A stretch of DNA of 51,035 bases from Thalassotalea sp. 42_200_T64 (GTDB taxonomy: Bacteria; Pseudomonadota; Gammaproteobacteria; Enterobacterales; Alteromonadaceae), in NCBI GenBank assembly GCA_002162925.1, contig MABC01000052.1:1-51035 (forward strand), read 5' to 3'. The notes beneath the pieces are model-generated. The model did not search any database. It saw nothing but the letters and a program-made list of their open reading frames with translations, and was not told the origin of the DNA. Positions 42,618-51,035 of the stretch are shown here, piece by piece (within the stretch, counting starts at the first letter, position 1; the number at the start of each line of letters is the position of its first letter). The translations under genes were made by a program, and so were the position numbers.

Positions 42618-43770
42618 TTGCGAACGCGAATTTTTGCTTTTCTGAAGTGTTTTATGCTGTTGGCGACGACGTCAGCATGGGCCGCGCCGGATCAAAACTG
42701 GACAGTACAGGATACAACTAATGATTGCTCGGGTTCAGTTCAACAAGGTACCGCTAGTTGTCAGGATTACGCAACCGATTTATATGAGAATATTGACTAC
42801 AGTTCAAATGGAGCTTTAAGCTCTGATATACAAACGTTACGAACAGGGTACGATAAAAAGTACTTTTATTTTGAAGTCGATTTTTGCCGGTGACTGGAGC
42901 GAGGCGTCTTCGACCGGGCATAGCATAGTTATAGAATTTGATGTTGACTCCGATGTTGAAATCGGGCGAGCTGATTACTATATAGGCATTTATCAAAAAA
43001 CAGAATTTAATAATAGTACGTGGCAAGATGCTTACATTACTGGCGGTTATGAATCTTATGAGGATGCCAACGATGATGTTGGTGGACCGCAAACCTTGCT
43101 CTCCGATTTTGGCGGCTCCTCTGGTGATGGCTATGAGACCGATGTTAAACAACGCAAAGATAGGGTTTGGGCACGGATTATCGACGGCAATTTTCAATTA
43201 GCGGTTAAAAGCAATCTATTGGGTGATCCAGAGCTTGCATTTATGCGTGTCTGGAGCCGTCAATCATCCAGCCTTCCGAAAGATAAATTATATTTTCATG
43301 ATCAAAATCAGAATAACTCCTCTGATATCTCGCAAATTGATAACCTCTGTGGTTTGCCTATTCACGCCAACTGCGGCGGTGTCGGCCCCGCGCTCGAGCC
43401 AACATTGATAGTAGACAAGTCATCGAATGCCAGCGTTGCCGCTCCGGGGGACACCATTATTTACACGGTGCTGGTGTCAAGTACCGCTGACGGGGGAGAT
43501 GCCCTAAGCATCGTTGTCATTGATGACCTGAGCCCATATTCGGTTTTATACCTTGATGCCTATGGAACAGATACTCCCTTCCAATTCTTGCCGGAAACTT
43601 CAGGCCTGAGCATGGGGACTCCTGTGTATTCAGATGACGACGGCACAACATTTATCTATGTACCCAGTGGCCCATTAGATAGCAATGTTACCGATGTGAG
43701 CATACCGATGACGGGGATGATGAGCAGTGGTAACTATTTCATATTGAACTATCAGGTTCAGGTGAAATAA
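42618..43770 (+). pseudogene. secreted protein with DUF11-like domain, one frameshift
   Basis: TTG 42618 gives a clean signal peptide (MRTRIFAFLKCFMLLATTSAWA, cut before APDQNW). The frame continues to YFYFEVDF and stops; at the run of five T (42881-42885) a one-base shift joins it to AGDWSEASSTGHSIVIEFDV, which runs 280 codons to 43770. Two cysteine pairs are likely. The C-terminal 125 residues (PTLIVDKSSNASVAAPGDTIIYTVLVSS...) resemble the DUF11/isopeptide-type repeat of surface proteins. Removing one T restores one frame of about 383 residues. Could be decay, sequencing error, or phase variation at the T run. No neighbours in operon. Confidence 0.72.
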
Positions 43771-43920
43771 ATTATCGCCCACAGCCATTAACTGCCGTAG
43801 ATACCTCTGCCATCGCCAGAACATAGCTTTGTGACCCCTTTGTTCTAAATGTTGAACAACCGCAAGAGACAACGACTTCAGGATGGGTCACTACCACGAG
43901 ATTTGCTTCAGCCAAGTTAT

Positions 43921-44184
43921 TTATAACTGTCTTAACTTTTCGTCCAATTGATACTTTTTGTCGGTAACAATCGCCTCTAACGTCGCGACTCTCTCTTTCA
44001 GTGTATTCAGTTCGGCATAATTACTCGGCTTTGGTTGACTGGTGTTCACCCCGAACCACTCCGCACTTCCCAGCCCCAGGTTATCCGCTTGCAAATTTAA
44101 GCCAAGATCATACTTTTTATCGACCCAGCTTAAGCCCACTATTAATGCCATGATAGCGCTAAATAATAGTAAAAATCCCATCAT
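43921..44184 (-). CDS. small membrane-anchored coiled-coil protein
   Basis: 87 residues: one N-terminal span (GFLLLFSAIMALIVGLSWVD), a linker, and a C-terminal heptad-like helix (LNTLKERVATLEAIVTDKKYQLDEKLRQL). The layout resembles PspB of the phage-shock response, but no pspA or pspC is nearby, so I do not assign it. The ATG is preceded by GAGGATAAAAA. The 150 bases between this gene and 43770 contain a minus-strand open frame with several cysteines that I could not identify. Confidence 0.7.
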   Translation of the reverse strand: MMGFLLLFSAIMALIVGLSWVDKKYDLGLNLQADNLGLGSAEWFGVNTSQPKPSNYAELNTLKERVATLEAIVTDKKYQLDEKLRQL

Positions 44185-44417
44185 TTTTTATCCTCAGTTG
44201 TGTTAATACCAAGCTGACTAAATATCTGCTCATTTTTAATCCATAGTCTGGTGAAACTGAGTTTTATTACAAATAATTAACAGAATTTAAACCGTCCATG
44301 GTAATTCTAAGTTAATTCATCCCTGAATTAAAAAAATAGTCACCTTAGTGGCCATGTTGATGGCCCAATATTCGTGATAATCTGAATACAACGACATTAA
44401 ATCACTGAGAAGCCCGA

Positions 44418-45029
44418 TTGCTGTTAACCGAATTTAATACTTTAAACTTTTCTCCATCCTGTGAACGTAATAAACAAGTCATTGCTGAGCAGCTGTTATG
44501 CCATTTTAAAAGCAGCATAGCCGTATTGGAAATTGCTAGCTTCTCGGGACAACATGCCGCGCACTTTGCTCCGCTTTTACCGCATCTGAGTTGGCAGCCC
44601 AGTGATTTAGCTGAACATATAACTGCCTTAACTGAAAATATTGCGCTGGCAAATATCAATAACATTGACACGCCAATTGCGTTAGACGTAAGCAATACGA
44701 ATTTATGGCCTGAGCACCAATATGACGGCATTTTTAGTGCTAACAGCTTACATATAATGTCTTGGGCGCATGTCGAATATTTTTTCAAAAACCTGCAACC
44801 ATGTCTCGCCGAAAATGCGGTATTGTGTATTTATGGTCCGTTTAAATATCACGGTGAATTTACCAGCCGATCGAACGCCAATTTTGACCTTTGGTTAAAA
44901 GATAGAGACAAGGTTAGTGGCGTCAGAGATTTTGAAGCGGTCAATAAGTTGGCTGGAAATATCGGTTTTACCCTTCAACAAGACATTAGCATGCCAGCCA
45001 ATAACCAATTACTGATTTGGCAAAGATAA
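44418..45029 (+). CDS. DUF938 SAM-dependent methyltransferase-like protein
   Basis: 203 residues. The family opens with SPSCERNKQVIAEQL, then a SAM-binding-like VLEIASFSGQHAAHFAPLLPHLSWQPSD, DGIFSANSLHIMSW and GPFKYHGEFTSRSNANFDLWLKDRD. The glycine-rich loop is altered: EIASFSGQH in place of the common EIGSGTGQH. Only TTG at 44418 offers a start, with a weak GAGAAG site. The substrate of the family is unknown. The gap 44185-44417 contains one TAATACCAA word and nothing else. Confidence 0.85.
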   Translation: MLLTEFNTLNFSPSCERNKQVIAEQLLCHFKSSIAVLEIASFSGQHAAHFAPLLPHLSWQPSDLAEHITALTENIALANINNIDTPIALDVSNTNLWPEHQYDGIFSANSLHIMSWAHVEYFFKNLQPCLAENAVLCIYGPFKYHGEFTSRSNANFDLWLKDRDKVSGVRDFEAVNKLAGNIGFTLQQDISMPANNQLLIWQR

Positions 45030-45085
45030 TTCGGGTTTGTCAAGTAGCAGGTGATTATCAAATGGAATAATCAATTTGGTATTAT

Positions 45086-46444
45086 TTAACTTGGCTTTTT
45101 GCCGCGAGAAAATACGAAGAACACAATACCCAGTAAGGTCCAGCCCAACACCATGGCCCACTCATACGGCCAAAGAAGTGCCCCAGGGCCCCAGGGCATA
45201 TACACCCAGCCCAAACAAATGCTTACCAGCAGCGCGCTCCAGCCGACAAATTTACCGTGTTTTACTCGAAATGGCCGAGGCATATCCGGTTCGGTTTTAC
45301 GTAATTTAACAAAAGCATAGGCCACCATGCCATAGCCAATAACCACAGCAAAGCTGCCGGCATCAATTAACCACACCAAAATGGTTTTACCAAAAAACGG
45401 TGAGATACAACACAGTAAGCCGATGAAAAAAATTGCCATATACGGTGTGTTGTATTTAGGGTGAAGCTTGGCAAACACCGCCGGCAGCATTTGGGCTTGT
45501 GCCAAGGCAAACATTGCCCTGCTGCCGCCTAAGATAAATGCATTCCAGCTGCTAATAATGCCGGCAACACCGGCTATTACCATTAAATTACCGGCCCACT
45601 GCCCGTTCCAAACATTTGCATTGGCATCGGCAGTGGCCATCGAACTGGTGGTTAACTGTTCATAATTCATCGACAATGCAACCGCTAAGGAGATGAGGCT
45701 ATACCAGAGAATCGCCATCACTACTGAAATAACCAATATTTTGCCAATCGATTTCGGCGGTAAATTTATTTCTTCCGCCGATTGCGGGATTACATCAAAC
45801 CCTATCAGCAGGGCCGGGATCATCGTTAATACGGCAAAGAAGCCATGATAATCATCGACAAATAATGGTGTCACATTGCTGTAATCAAACTCAATGGCTA
45901 CTCCCGTGATGAACATGACACCCACAATTAAAAAACAGGCGGTAATGGTAGTTTGCACCACCGCCATAAACTTAACGCCCCAATAGTTCACCAGAGTCAA
46001 AGCTAACGTGGCAAACACCCCAATAAAGGCATAACTCATATAAACATCCGCATCAAAAACCGACCATAAGTAGCCGACTTTTAAATCAGGAAATAAGTAT
46101 TCAAAGGCAGTAGGCAATGCCGCTGATTCAAACGTAGGTACGGTAATATACGCCATTAGAATTGCCCAGGTACAAATGAATGAGCCGGTTCTACCAAAGG
46201 CTCTTTCAGAATATACGTGCTCACCGCCTACCTTGGGCATTGCCGAAACTAATTCTGCATAGGTTAAGCTGATCAGTAATATCGCGGCGCCACCAACCAA
46301 AAATGCCAGCAAGGTGCCGAAAGTACCGGCCGAAGTTAGCCAAACACCGGTCATGATCACCCAGCTCCAACCAATCATCGCGCCTACGGCCAATACCAGT
46401 ACTTCTTTGCGTGATAACGTGCGAACTAAGCCTACGCTTGACAT
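45086..46444 (-). CDS. APC-family amino acid permease
   Basis: 452-residue inner-membrane transporter with about 12 spans. It opens with LSRKEVLVLAVGAMIGWSWVIMTGVWL (the unwound span 1 signature), then YAELVSAMPKVGGEHVYSERAFG. Other landmarks are GFDVIPQSAEEINLPPK and SRAMFALAQAQMLPAVFAKLHPKYNTPYMAI. Belongs to the amino acid/polyamine/organocation superfamily; substrate cannot be read from sequence. It is a single gene, with a TTGGTATTA word directly at its end. Confidence 0.92.
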   Translation of the reverse strand: MSSVGLVRTLSRKEVLVLAVGAMIGWSWVIMTGVWLTSAGTFGTLLAFLVGGAAILLISLTYAELVSAMPKVGGEHVYSERAFGRTGSFICTWAILMAYITVPTFESAALPTAFEYLFPDLKVGYLWSVFDADVYMSYAFIGVFATLALTLVNYWGVKFMAVVQTTITACFLIVGVMFITGVAIEFDYSNVTPLFVDDYHGFFAVLTMIPALLIGFDVIPQSAEEINLPPKSIGKILVISVVMAILWYSLISLAVALSMNYEQLTTSSMATADANANVWNGQWAGNLMVIAGVAGIISSWNAFILGGSRAMFALAQAQMLPAVFAKLHPKYNTPYMAIFFIGLLCCISPFFGKTILVWLIDAGSFAVVIGYGMVAYAFVKLRKTEPDMPRPFRVKHGKFVGWSALLVSICLGWVYMPWGPGALLWPYEWAMVLGWTLLGIVFFVFSRGKKPS

Positions 46445-46617
46445 AATCTGTTATACCCTTGTTTTTATTAATATATTAATAAATCAGTATTGTCGGCTTT
46501 CACCAATAATGCCAGCCTACAAACTTGCACTAACAATTACATTTGAGTAACAGCATAAATTCACAGCTCAAAGGAAATCAGTTAAGATAGCGCAACATTT
46601 ATCAATTATTTGCTGTT

Positions 46618-47088
46618 ATGCGCATTTTTATTTTTACCCTATTATTACTATTTCCTTTAGCGAGCAACGCTCAGTCTACTACGAAACCTAAAACAGCAGA
46701 TCCGGACAAAATGGTGCGTAAATTTGCTGAAATGCATCAACAACTGATGCCTGTTGTTGCCGTGGCCGATATGTTCTATGGCTGTAATATTAGCAGCGAG
46801 CAAACTCAATTTAGCCTGCAGAATTTAATTCATAATATGGATAAAGACGTGCTTGCAACTAAACTAAGCAACTGTTTAGGTGAAGAAAATATTGCTTCCG
46901 ATAAAGCACTAAATTTTGGCTTGCAAGGCTGTTTTATTGACCAGATGTCTCATCTACCTGACGCACAAAGAAAGCAAAGATTGCTCGAAGTAAATGACAT
47001 CATCAAACTATTGCCAAGAGCCGAGCGGCAAAAAAGTTTTACTCAATGTGTGAACAATCAAACGTTGAAGTATTTGAATCAAGATTAA
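46618..47088 (+). CDS. secreted hypothetical protein
   Basis: 156 residues with a signal peptide (MRIFIFTLLLLFPLASNAQS). The mature part has four cysteines, probably two disulfides, and is mostly helical and polar. No family recognised. The start has no clear Shine-Dalgarno; a possible -10 (AAGATAGC) lies just upstream. Divergent from the APC permease. Confidence 0.75.
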   Translation: MRIFIFTLLLLFPLASNAQSTTKPKTADPDKMVRKFAEMHQQLMPVVAVADMFYGCNISSEQTQFSLQNLIHNMDKDVLATKLSNCLGEENIASDKALNFGLQGCFIDQMSHLPDAQRKQRLLEVNDIIKLLPRAERQKSFTQCVNNQTLKYLNQD

Positions 47089-47267
47089 GCCGTGTTCATT
47101 ATTCGATGAATATGAGCCCTGTTGTTCCAATCTGCATAAGAATATAGTCAGCTAGGTGCTTATTAAAAGTACTAGAACAGGCAAGTATTGTTGCAAAATT
47201 ATTTTCGTTTTTTCAAATTAACTCCTATTCTTACTATTGATAAAAATCTTTAGATCAGGAGTTAGTG

Positions 47268-47756
47268 ATGAAAGGCAGTCAAAATGTTATCGATAGCTTG
47301 AATAGTTTATTGGCAAATGAATTAGCCGCGATAGATCAATATTTTATTCATTCACGGATGTACGAAGACTGGGGATTGAATAAACTCTATGAGCGCCTGG
47401 AACATGAACGTGAAGAAGAAACCGAACATGCCGACTGGTTAATTAAACGTATGTTATTTCTCGAAGGTAAACCCAACATGGTCAAACGTCGAGATTTGCT
47501 CGTTGGCAGCAATGTCAAAGAAATGATGGCCAATGATTTAATTCTCGAAATGGAAGTGGTTGCCGCGGTGAGAAATGTAATTGCTATTTGTGAGCAAGAG
47601 CATGATTATCAGTCACGCGAAGTTTTAGAAAAGCTGCTTTATGATACCGAAGAAGATCATGTCTACTGGCTCGAACAGCAGCTAGGTCTGATTGATAAAA
47701 TCGGAGTTGAAAATTATATTCAATCACAAATGGGCGACAGTCCGGCAGCAGAATAA
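47268..47756 (+). CDS. bfr: bacterioferritin, ferroxidase-type subunit without haem ligand
   Basis: 162-residue bacterioferritin. Ferroxidase-site residues are all present: Glu18, Glu51, His54, Glu94, Glu128 and His131 (one residue is inserted before the last pair). The haem ligand normally at Met52 is Thr52 (REEETEHAD). ATG 47268 has AGGAG 6 bases upstream; a GTG three bases earlier is less likely. 20 bases ahead of a second bacterioferritin with the opposite set of residues, suggesting a mixed 24-mer in which this subunit oxidises iron. Confidence 0.93.
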   Translation: MKGSQNVIDSLNSLLANELAAIDQYFIHSRMYEDWGLNKLYERLEHEREEETEHADWLIKRMLFLEGKPNMVKRRDLLVGSNVKEMMANDLILEMEVVAAVRNVIAICEQEHDYQSREVLEKLLYDTEEDHVYWLEQQLGLIDKIGVENYIQSQMGDSPAAE

Positions 47757-47776
47757 ATAGAATAAGGCGAACCACG

Positions 47777-48241
47777 ATGAAAAGCAGCACCGAAATAATT
47801 ATGCAGTTAAATAATGTATTGGCTAATGAACTCATTGCGATAAACCAGTACTTCTTGCATGCCCGCATGCATAAAAATTGGGGCTTCGAGAAATTAAATA
47901 AAGCGGATTATAAACGTTCGATTAAAGTGATGAAGAATGCCGATGAGATCATCGAGCGAGTATTGTTTTTAGAGGGGCTGCCAAATTTACAGCATTTAGG
48001 GCGATTGCGTATTGGCCAACATTGTGAAGAAATGATCCAGGCCAATTTAGATTTCGAAATGGACTCACGAACTACTCTGGTAGTGGCAATAAGTCTTTGT
48101 GAATCGGCACAAGATTATATTAGCAGAGACATGCTTGAAGATATTTTAGAACATCAGGAAGAACAGATTGACTGGTTAGAAGCACAACAGTTTTTAATTG
48201 AGAAATCGGGTTTGAAAAACTATCTGCAGGCGCAAATATAA
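47777..48241 (+). CDS. bfr: bacterioferritin, haem-type subunit lacking ferroxidase site
   Basis: 154-residue bacterioferritin. Met52 (RSIKVMKNAD) is kept for haem binding at the dimer interface. Of the ferroxidase residues only Glu18 and Glu94 remain: position 51 is Val, 54 is Asn, 127 is Gln and 130 is Gln. It therefore probably brings haem for electron delivery to the core, while its partner oxidises iron. Paired subunits of this kind are known from Neisseria, Magnetospirillum and others. Same operon as the gene before it. Confidence 0.93.
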   Translation: MKSSTEIIMQLNNVLANELIAINQYFLHARMHKNWGFEKLNKADYKRSIKVMKNADEIIERVLFLEGLPNLQHLGRLRIGQHCEEMIQANLDFEMDSRTTLVVAISLCESAQDYISRDMLEDILEHQEEQIDWLEAQQFLIEKSGLKNYLQAQI

Positions 48242-48266
48242 GCTCGTCCTATTTGCGTAGAATGAG

Positions 48267-48458
48267 TTAAGCCGCCTCTGCCGCTAAATCGTAATTAACG
48301 GTCATGTCAGTCAGGATATTTTTGGCAAATTGCACACACTTGCCACATTGGCTGGCAACATTTAATTGTTCACGCAATTCTTTCATCGTGCCTGCACCCT
48401 GCTCAACCGCAGCAGCAATATCTTTTTCTGTAATGGCATGACAAATACAAATAAACAT
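48267..48458 (-). CDS. bfd: bacterioferritin-associated ferredoxin
   Basis: 63 residues, 2Fe-2S ligands Cys4, Cys6, Cys38 and Cys41 (MFICICHAI ... SQCGKC). Bfd gives electrons to haem of bacterioferritin so that stored iron can leave. It converges on the bacterioferritin pair and has its own promoter region with a near-consensus Fur box, fitting expression under iron shortage while bfr genes serve in iron excess. Confidence 0.95.
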   Translation of the reverse strand: MFICICHAITEKDIAAAVEQGAGTMKELREQLNVASQCGKCVQFAKNILTDMTVNYDLAAEAA

Positions 48459-48522
48459 AGTTAAAAACCTAAAGTGTCGCTTTTCAGCAAGTATCGATGA
48501 ATTGATTGCATGTTAATCTAAA

Positions 48523-48537
48523 TAATAATGATTATCA
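48523..48537. promoter_or_regulatory. Fur box upstream of bfd
   Basis: TAATAATGATTATCA matches the 7-1-7 Fur consensus TGATAATNATTATCA at all but one position. It lies 65 bp upstream of the bfd start. Confidence 0.75.
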
Positions 48538-48715
48538 ACAAGATTTGTGTTAATTATTGTTACTACTTTTGTTAGTATATCCTTCTTTCAAAGAAACCCC
48601 CTTGAATAGAATGACTTAGGGTTGATACCATACGGGGGAAAAATTTTTCATTTAACCTGATCTAAATACCACCACATTCAGGTTATTAAATAATCTAATA
48701 AAGAAGAGACTTCTC

Positions 48716-49420
48716 GTGAATAAAAGCGTTATCACAAATTTAATTGCCCTGTTTATTGCCGTCACTGGCTATTTGTTAAAGCATGACATGTTGTTTTATG
48801 TGGGTATTTTTGCCGTATCCGGTGCCATTACCAACAGTCTGGCTGTCCACATGTTATTTGAAAAAGTACCAGGACTGTATGGCTCAGGCGTTATTCCTGC
48901 CCGATTTGAAGATTTTAAAGTCGGTATTCGCGATTTAATGATGAAGCAATTTTTCACCGAAGCGAACATCGATAAATTTTTATCGGAAAAAGGTGGTGCC
49001 GCCAGCCATTTAAATTTCACTCCGATTATTGAAAAAATAGATCTGGAACCAGCCTTTGATTCATTACTAAAAACCATCGAAGAGTCTTCGTTTGGCGGTA
49101 TGCTGGCGATGTTCGGTGGTAATGAAGCCTTAATGCCGTTAAAGGGATCTTTTATTGAAAAAATGAGAGGCTCGTTAATCGAGATAAGTGCGAGCGATAA
49201 CTTTAATGAATTGGTTCGTGACGAACTGGAACAACCTGAAGTGATGGGCTCAATGCGCGATAAAGTGGAAGACATCATTAACAAACGATTGGATGAATTA
49301 ACACCGAAAATGGTCAAAGACATTATTCAGGAAATGATCCGTAAACATTTAGGTTGGCTGGTGGTTTGGGGTGGTGTCTTTGGCGGTCTCATCGGCTTGA
49401 TTTCGGCAAGTATTCTGTAA
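48716..49420 (+). CDS. DUF445-family membrane protein
   Basis: 234 residues. N-terminal spans (NLIALFIAVTGYLLKH, LFYVGIFAVSGAITNSLAVHMLF), a long soluble helical middle, and a final span (GWLVVWGGVFGGLIGLISAS). The N-terminal AVSGAITNSLAVHMLFEKVPGLYGSGVIP block is typical of DUF445 (YheB/YtaF-like), function unknown. GTG start with AAGAAGAGA upstream. In the gap before it (48541-48715) a CCCCC ... GGGGG pair could fold but is unremarkable. Confidence 0.85.
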   Translation: MNKSVITNLIALFIAVTGYLLKHDMLFYVGIFAVSGAITNSLAVHMLFEKVPGLYGSGVIPARFEDFKVGIRDLMMKQFFTEANIDKFLSEKGGAASHLNFTPIIEKIDLEPAFDSLLKTIEESSFGGMLAMFGGNEALMPLKGSFIEKMRGSLIEISASDNFNELVRDELEQPEVMGSMRDKVEDIINKRLDELTPKMVKDIIQEMIRKHLGWLVVWGGVFGGLIGLISASIL

Positions 49421-49570
49421 ATAACAATTTCCAGATAGTGGAATGAAAACGTATTAAAAGTTACAAAACTTGTACCGTTTGCCTTAATTTTCACCGCTAT
49501 CTGGTATATGCTTGCTCTTTAACACTTAGGCATTCAACACGAATGCCGCAGCTAAAAGGTAAAAGGCACC

Positions 49571-50758
49571 ATGTTCGGTTATTTATCAGCACTGCCAGCC
49601 GATCCTATCTTAGGGTTATTGGCCAAATACAGAAATGACGAAAACCCTAATAAAATTGATTTAGGCGTAGGCGTATATAAAGATGAATCTGGTATTACAC
49701 CAATTCTTGATTGCGTAAAAGCCGCTGAAAATTTCCGTTTCACCAATGAAGATAGCAAGGTATACATTGGCCCTACCGGTTCTCCATTGTTTAATGAAGA
49801 AATGACCAAACTCATTTTTGCTGAGCATAAAGTGATCAGCGAACATCGTGTACGTACGGTTTCCACCCCAGGTGGTACTGGCGCGCTGCGAGTTGCTGCC
49901 GAGTTTCTCAGTTCATGTAAACCCGGTGCTACTATTTGGGTAAGTGATCCAACCTGGGCGAACCACACCGGTTTGTTTACTGCTGCGGGTTTGACGGTAA
50001 AAACGTACCCGTATTACGATTACGAAAATAAATCGTTAAAGTTTGCCGAAATGATGACGGCTTTAGCCAATGTCGGTAAAGATGACGTTGTGCTGTTACA
50101 CGCCTGTTGTCACAATCCAAGCGGTATGGATTTAAATCAACAACAATGGCAACAAGTAGTAGCATTGGCCGCTGAAAACAAATTTACGCCTTTTATCGAT
50201 ATGGCGTACCAGGGTTTTGGCGATGGTTTAGATGAAGATGCCTATGGTGTGCGTTTAATGGCCGAAAACGTTGAAGAGATGGTGTTAGCAAGTTCTTGCT
50301 CGAAGAACTTTGGTTTATACCGTGAACGTATCGGTGCCTGTTCAATCATCGGCAAAGATTCAGTCACTGCCGATATCGCCAATTCAGTATTGCTGTCGGT
50401 AGTACGGGGCATTTATTCAATGCCGCCGGCACACGGTGCTGCTATTGTTGAAACCATTTTGTCATCCGATGAACTGCGCCAACAATGGTTTGCTGAGCTT
50501 GCCATCATGCGTAACCGCATTAATGATAACCGACAGTTATTAGTGGATAGCTTAATTAGCCAGGGTGTGACTCGCGACTTTGGTTTTATCAATAGCCAAA
50601 AAGGCATGTTCTCGTTCTTGGGCATTACCCCTGAGCAAGTACAGCAATTGCAGGATGAATACAGTATTTACATGGTAGATTCAAGCCGCATGAGTATTGC
50701 CGGCATTAGCGACAATAATGTTGAATACTTAGCACAAAGCATTGCCAAAATTATCTAA
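49571..50758 (+). CDS. tyrB: aromatic/aspartate aminotransferase
   Basis: 395-residue class I aminotransferase of the AspC/TyrB type. MFGYLSALPADPILGLLAKYRNDENPNKIDLGVGVYKDESG is the family start; PTWANHTGLF, LLHACCHNPSGMDL and IDMAYQGFGDGLDEDA follow; Lys245 in SSCSKNFGLYRER binds PLP. It makes tyrosine or phenylalanine (and aspartate) from 2-oxo acids and glutamate. Aromatic preference is likely but not certain from sequence. Followed by a strong terminator. Confidence 0.92.
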   Translation: MFGYLSALPADPILGLLAKYRNDENPNKIDLGVGVYKDESGITPILDCVKAAENFRFTNEDSKVYIGPTGSPLFNEEMTKLIFAEHKVISEHRVRTVSTPGGTGALRVAAEFLSSCKPGATIWVSDPTWANHTGLFTAAGLTVKTYPYYDYENKSLKFAEMMTALANVGKDDVVLLHACCHNPSGMDLNQQQWQQVVALAAENKFTPFIDMAYQGFGDGLDEDAYGVRLMAENVEEMVLASSCSKNFGLYRERIGACSIIGKDSVTADIANSVLLSVVRGIYSMPPAHGAAIVETILSSDELRQQWFAELAIMRNRINDNRQLLVDSLISQGVTRDFGFINSQKGMFSFLGITPEQVQQLQDEYSIYMVDSSRMSIAGISDNNVEYLAQSIAKII

Positions 50759-50777
50759 ACTAGATAATTATCTAAAT

Positions 50778-50799
50778 AAAAAAAAGCTCCTTTGGGAGC
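50778..50799 (-). terminator. intrinsic terminator for the minus-strand gene at the right end
   Basis: On the minus strand GCTCC-CAAA-GGAGC is followed by eight T. It ends the transcript of the gene whose tail lies at 50919-51035. Confidence 0.75.
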
Positions 50800-50814
50800 G
50801 TCAGACTAATGACA

Positions 50815-50848
50815 AACCCCATCATTTTTGATGGGGTTTTCTTTTATT
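50815..50848 (+). terminator. intrinsic terminator of tyrB
   Basis: ACCCCATCA pairs perfectly with TGATGGGGT over a four-T loop, followed by TTTTCTTTTATT. Strong rho-independent terminator 56 bases after the tyrB stop. Confidence 0.88.
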
Positions 50849-50918
50849 AGCAGCCGTAGGCTGCGATCGCGATATTTTTGGAAATCCCTTACCGTTGAAT
50901 ATCTTTATTATAATGTTA

Positions 50919-51035
50919 CTAATGTGCCTCTCCTTGCTCGATTACTGAAGCTATCCCTTGGAAAAACGGTGAATAGGCTTCTAGTAAGCCTCTACCAAAG
51001 CCATTTTCTTCATCTTTTGTGCGGTTGCTGCAAGT
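50919..51035 (-). CDS. C-terminal part of a minus-strand gene (partial)
   Basis: From the right edge the minus strand is open for 38 codons to TAG 50921-50919, encoding a tail with KDEENGFGRGLLEAYSPFF followed by QGIASVIEQGEAH. A matching minus-strand terminator at 50778 supports a real gene end. No family recognised. Confidence 0.6.
   Translation of the reverse strand, partial: TCSNRTKDEENGFGRGLLEAYSPFFQGIASVIEQGEAH

Noticed and set aside
43772-43918. Minus-strand open frame with several cysteines (VVVSCGCSTF)
   Set aside because: Only about 48 codons, no start codon with ribosome site, no family match; kept only as a remark.
49430-49570. TyrR box before the aromatic aminotransferase gene
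   Set aside because: TTACAAAACTTGTA is only vaguely like TGTAAA-N6-TTTACA and has the wrong spacing.
1-51035. CRISPR arrays, rRNA, tRNA, complete insertion sequences, prophage
   Set aside because: No regularly spaced repeats, no conserved RNA gene sequence, no transposase or phage structural genes were seen by reading both strands.

Overview
The window looks like chromosome of a marine gammaproteobacterium of the Alteromonadales, most likely Colwelliaceae (Colwellia/Thalassotalea type). The reasons are the AT-leaning base composition, the gene families present (YceH, DUF1294, LrgAB, the LysR-DoxX-pirin set, the large acyl-CoA dehydrogenase, DUF445), and a recurring intergenic TAATACCAA/TTGGTATTA word that I associate with these bacteria. 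The genus is an inference.

Region 1-3.7 kb is an accessory patch. It has a Xre/RES toxin-antitoxin pair, a broken RhuM-family remnant, and a HipBA pair whose promoter holds three evenly spaced palindromic operators. Region 3.8-9.4 kb has yceH, a DUF1294 membrane protein, a frameshifted Xre-type membrane regulator, and a LysR gene divergent from doxX, pirin and a glutathionyl-hydroquinone reductase. Region 9.4-12.5 kb holds two decayed minus-strand genes (a malic enzyme tail and a Tsx-like nucleoside porin), then a glyoxylate-type class V aminotransferase and hpt. Region 12.5-19.9 kb is an efflux-type unit: membrane-fusion protein, ABC ATPase, MacB/FtsX permease, NtrC-type response regulator and histidine kinase. 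A near-perfect sigma-54 promoter and an upstream palindrome precede it. Region 20-23.9 kb has a DUF2306 pseudogene, a truncated NCS2 purine permease pseudogene and an intact SulP transporter.

Region 23.9-38.3 kb is the centrepiece. It is a minus-strand purine catabolic cluster, in transcription order xdhA, xdhB, xdhC, allB, alc, uraD, uraH, allA, guaD, puuD, glcB, and a RutR-like TetR gene. Together they take guanine or xanthine through urate, allantoin, allantoate and ureidoglycolate to glyoxylate, and malate synthase G carries glyoxylate into malate. A 16-bp palindrome TTGAC-N6-GTCAA, with the outer half-sites of the E. coli RutR site, lies upstream of xdhA. Two more copies lie between the decayed tsx and the aminotransferase gene. 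This suggests that one regulator controls both loci. The two recognisable nucleoside/purine transport genes are broken while every catabolic enzyme is intact.

Region 38.8-51 kb is mixed housekeeping: lrgAB, a long acyl-CoA dehydrogenase, an SRPBCC protein, a frameshifted secreted protein, a DUF938 methyltransferase, and an APC permease. It also has two bacterioferritins with complementary active sites, bfd with a Fur box, a DUF445 protein, an aromatic aminotransferase and the tail of an unidentified minus-strand gene. About eight genes are broken in 51 kb, so either accessory genes here are decaying or the assembly has indel errors. The in-frame stops and the 5' truncation favour decay for at least tsx, NCS2 and DUF2306.
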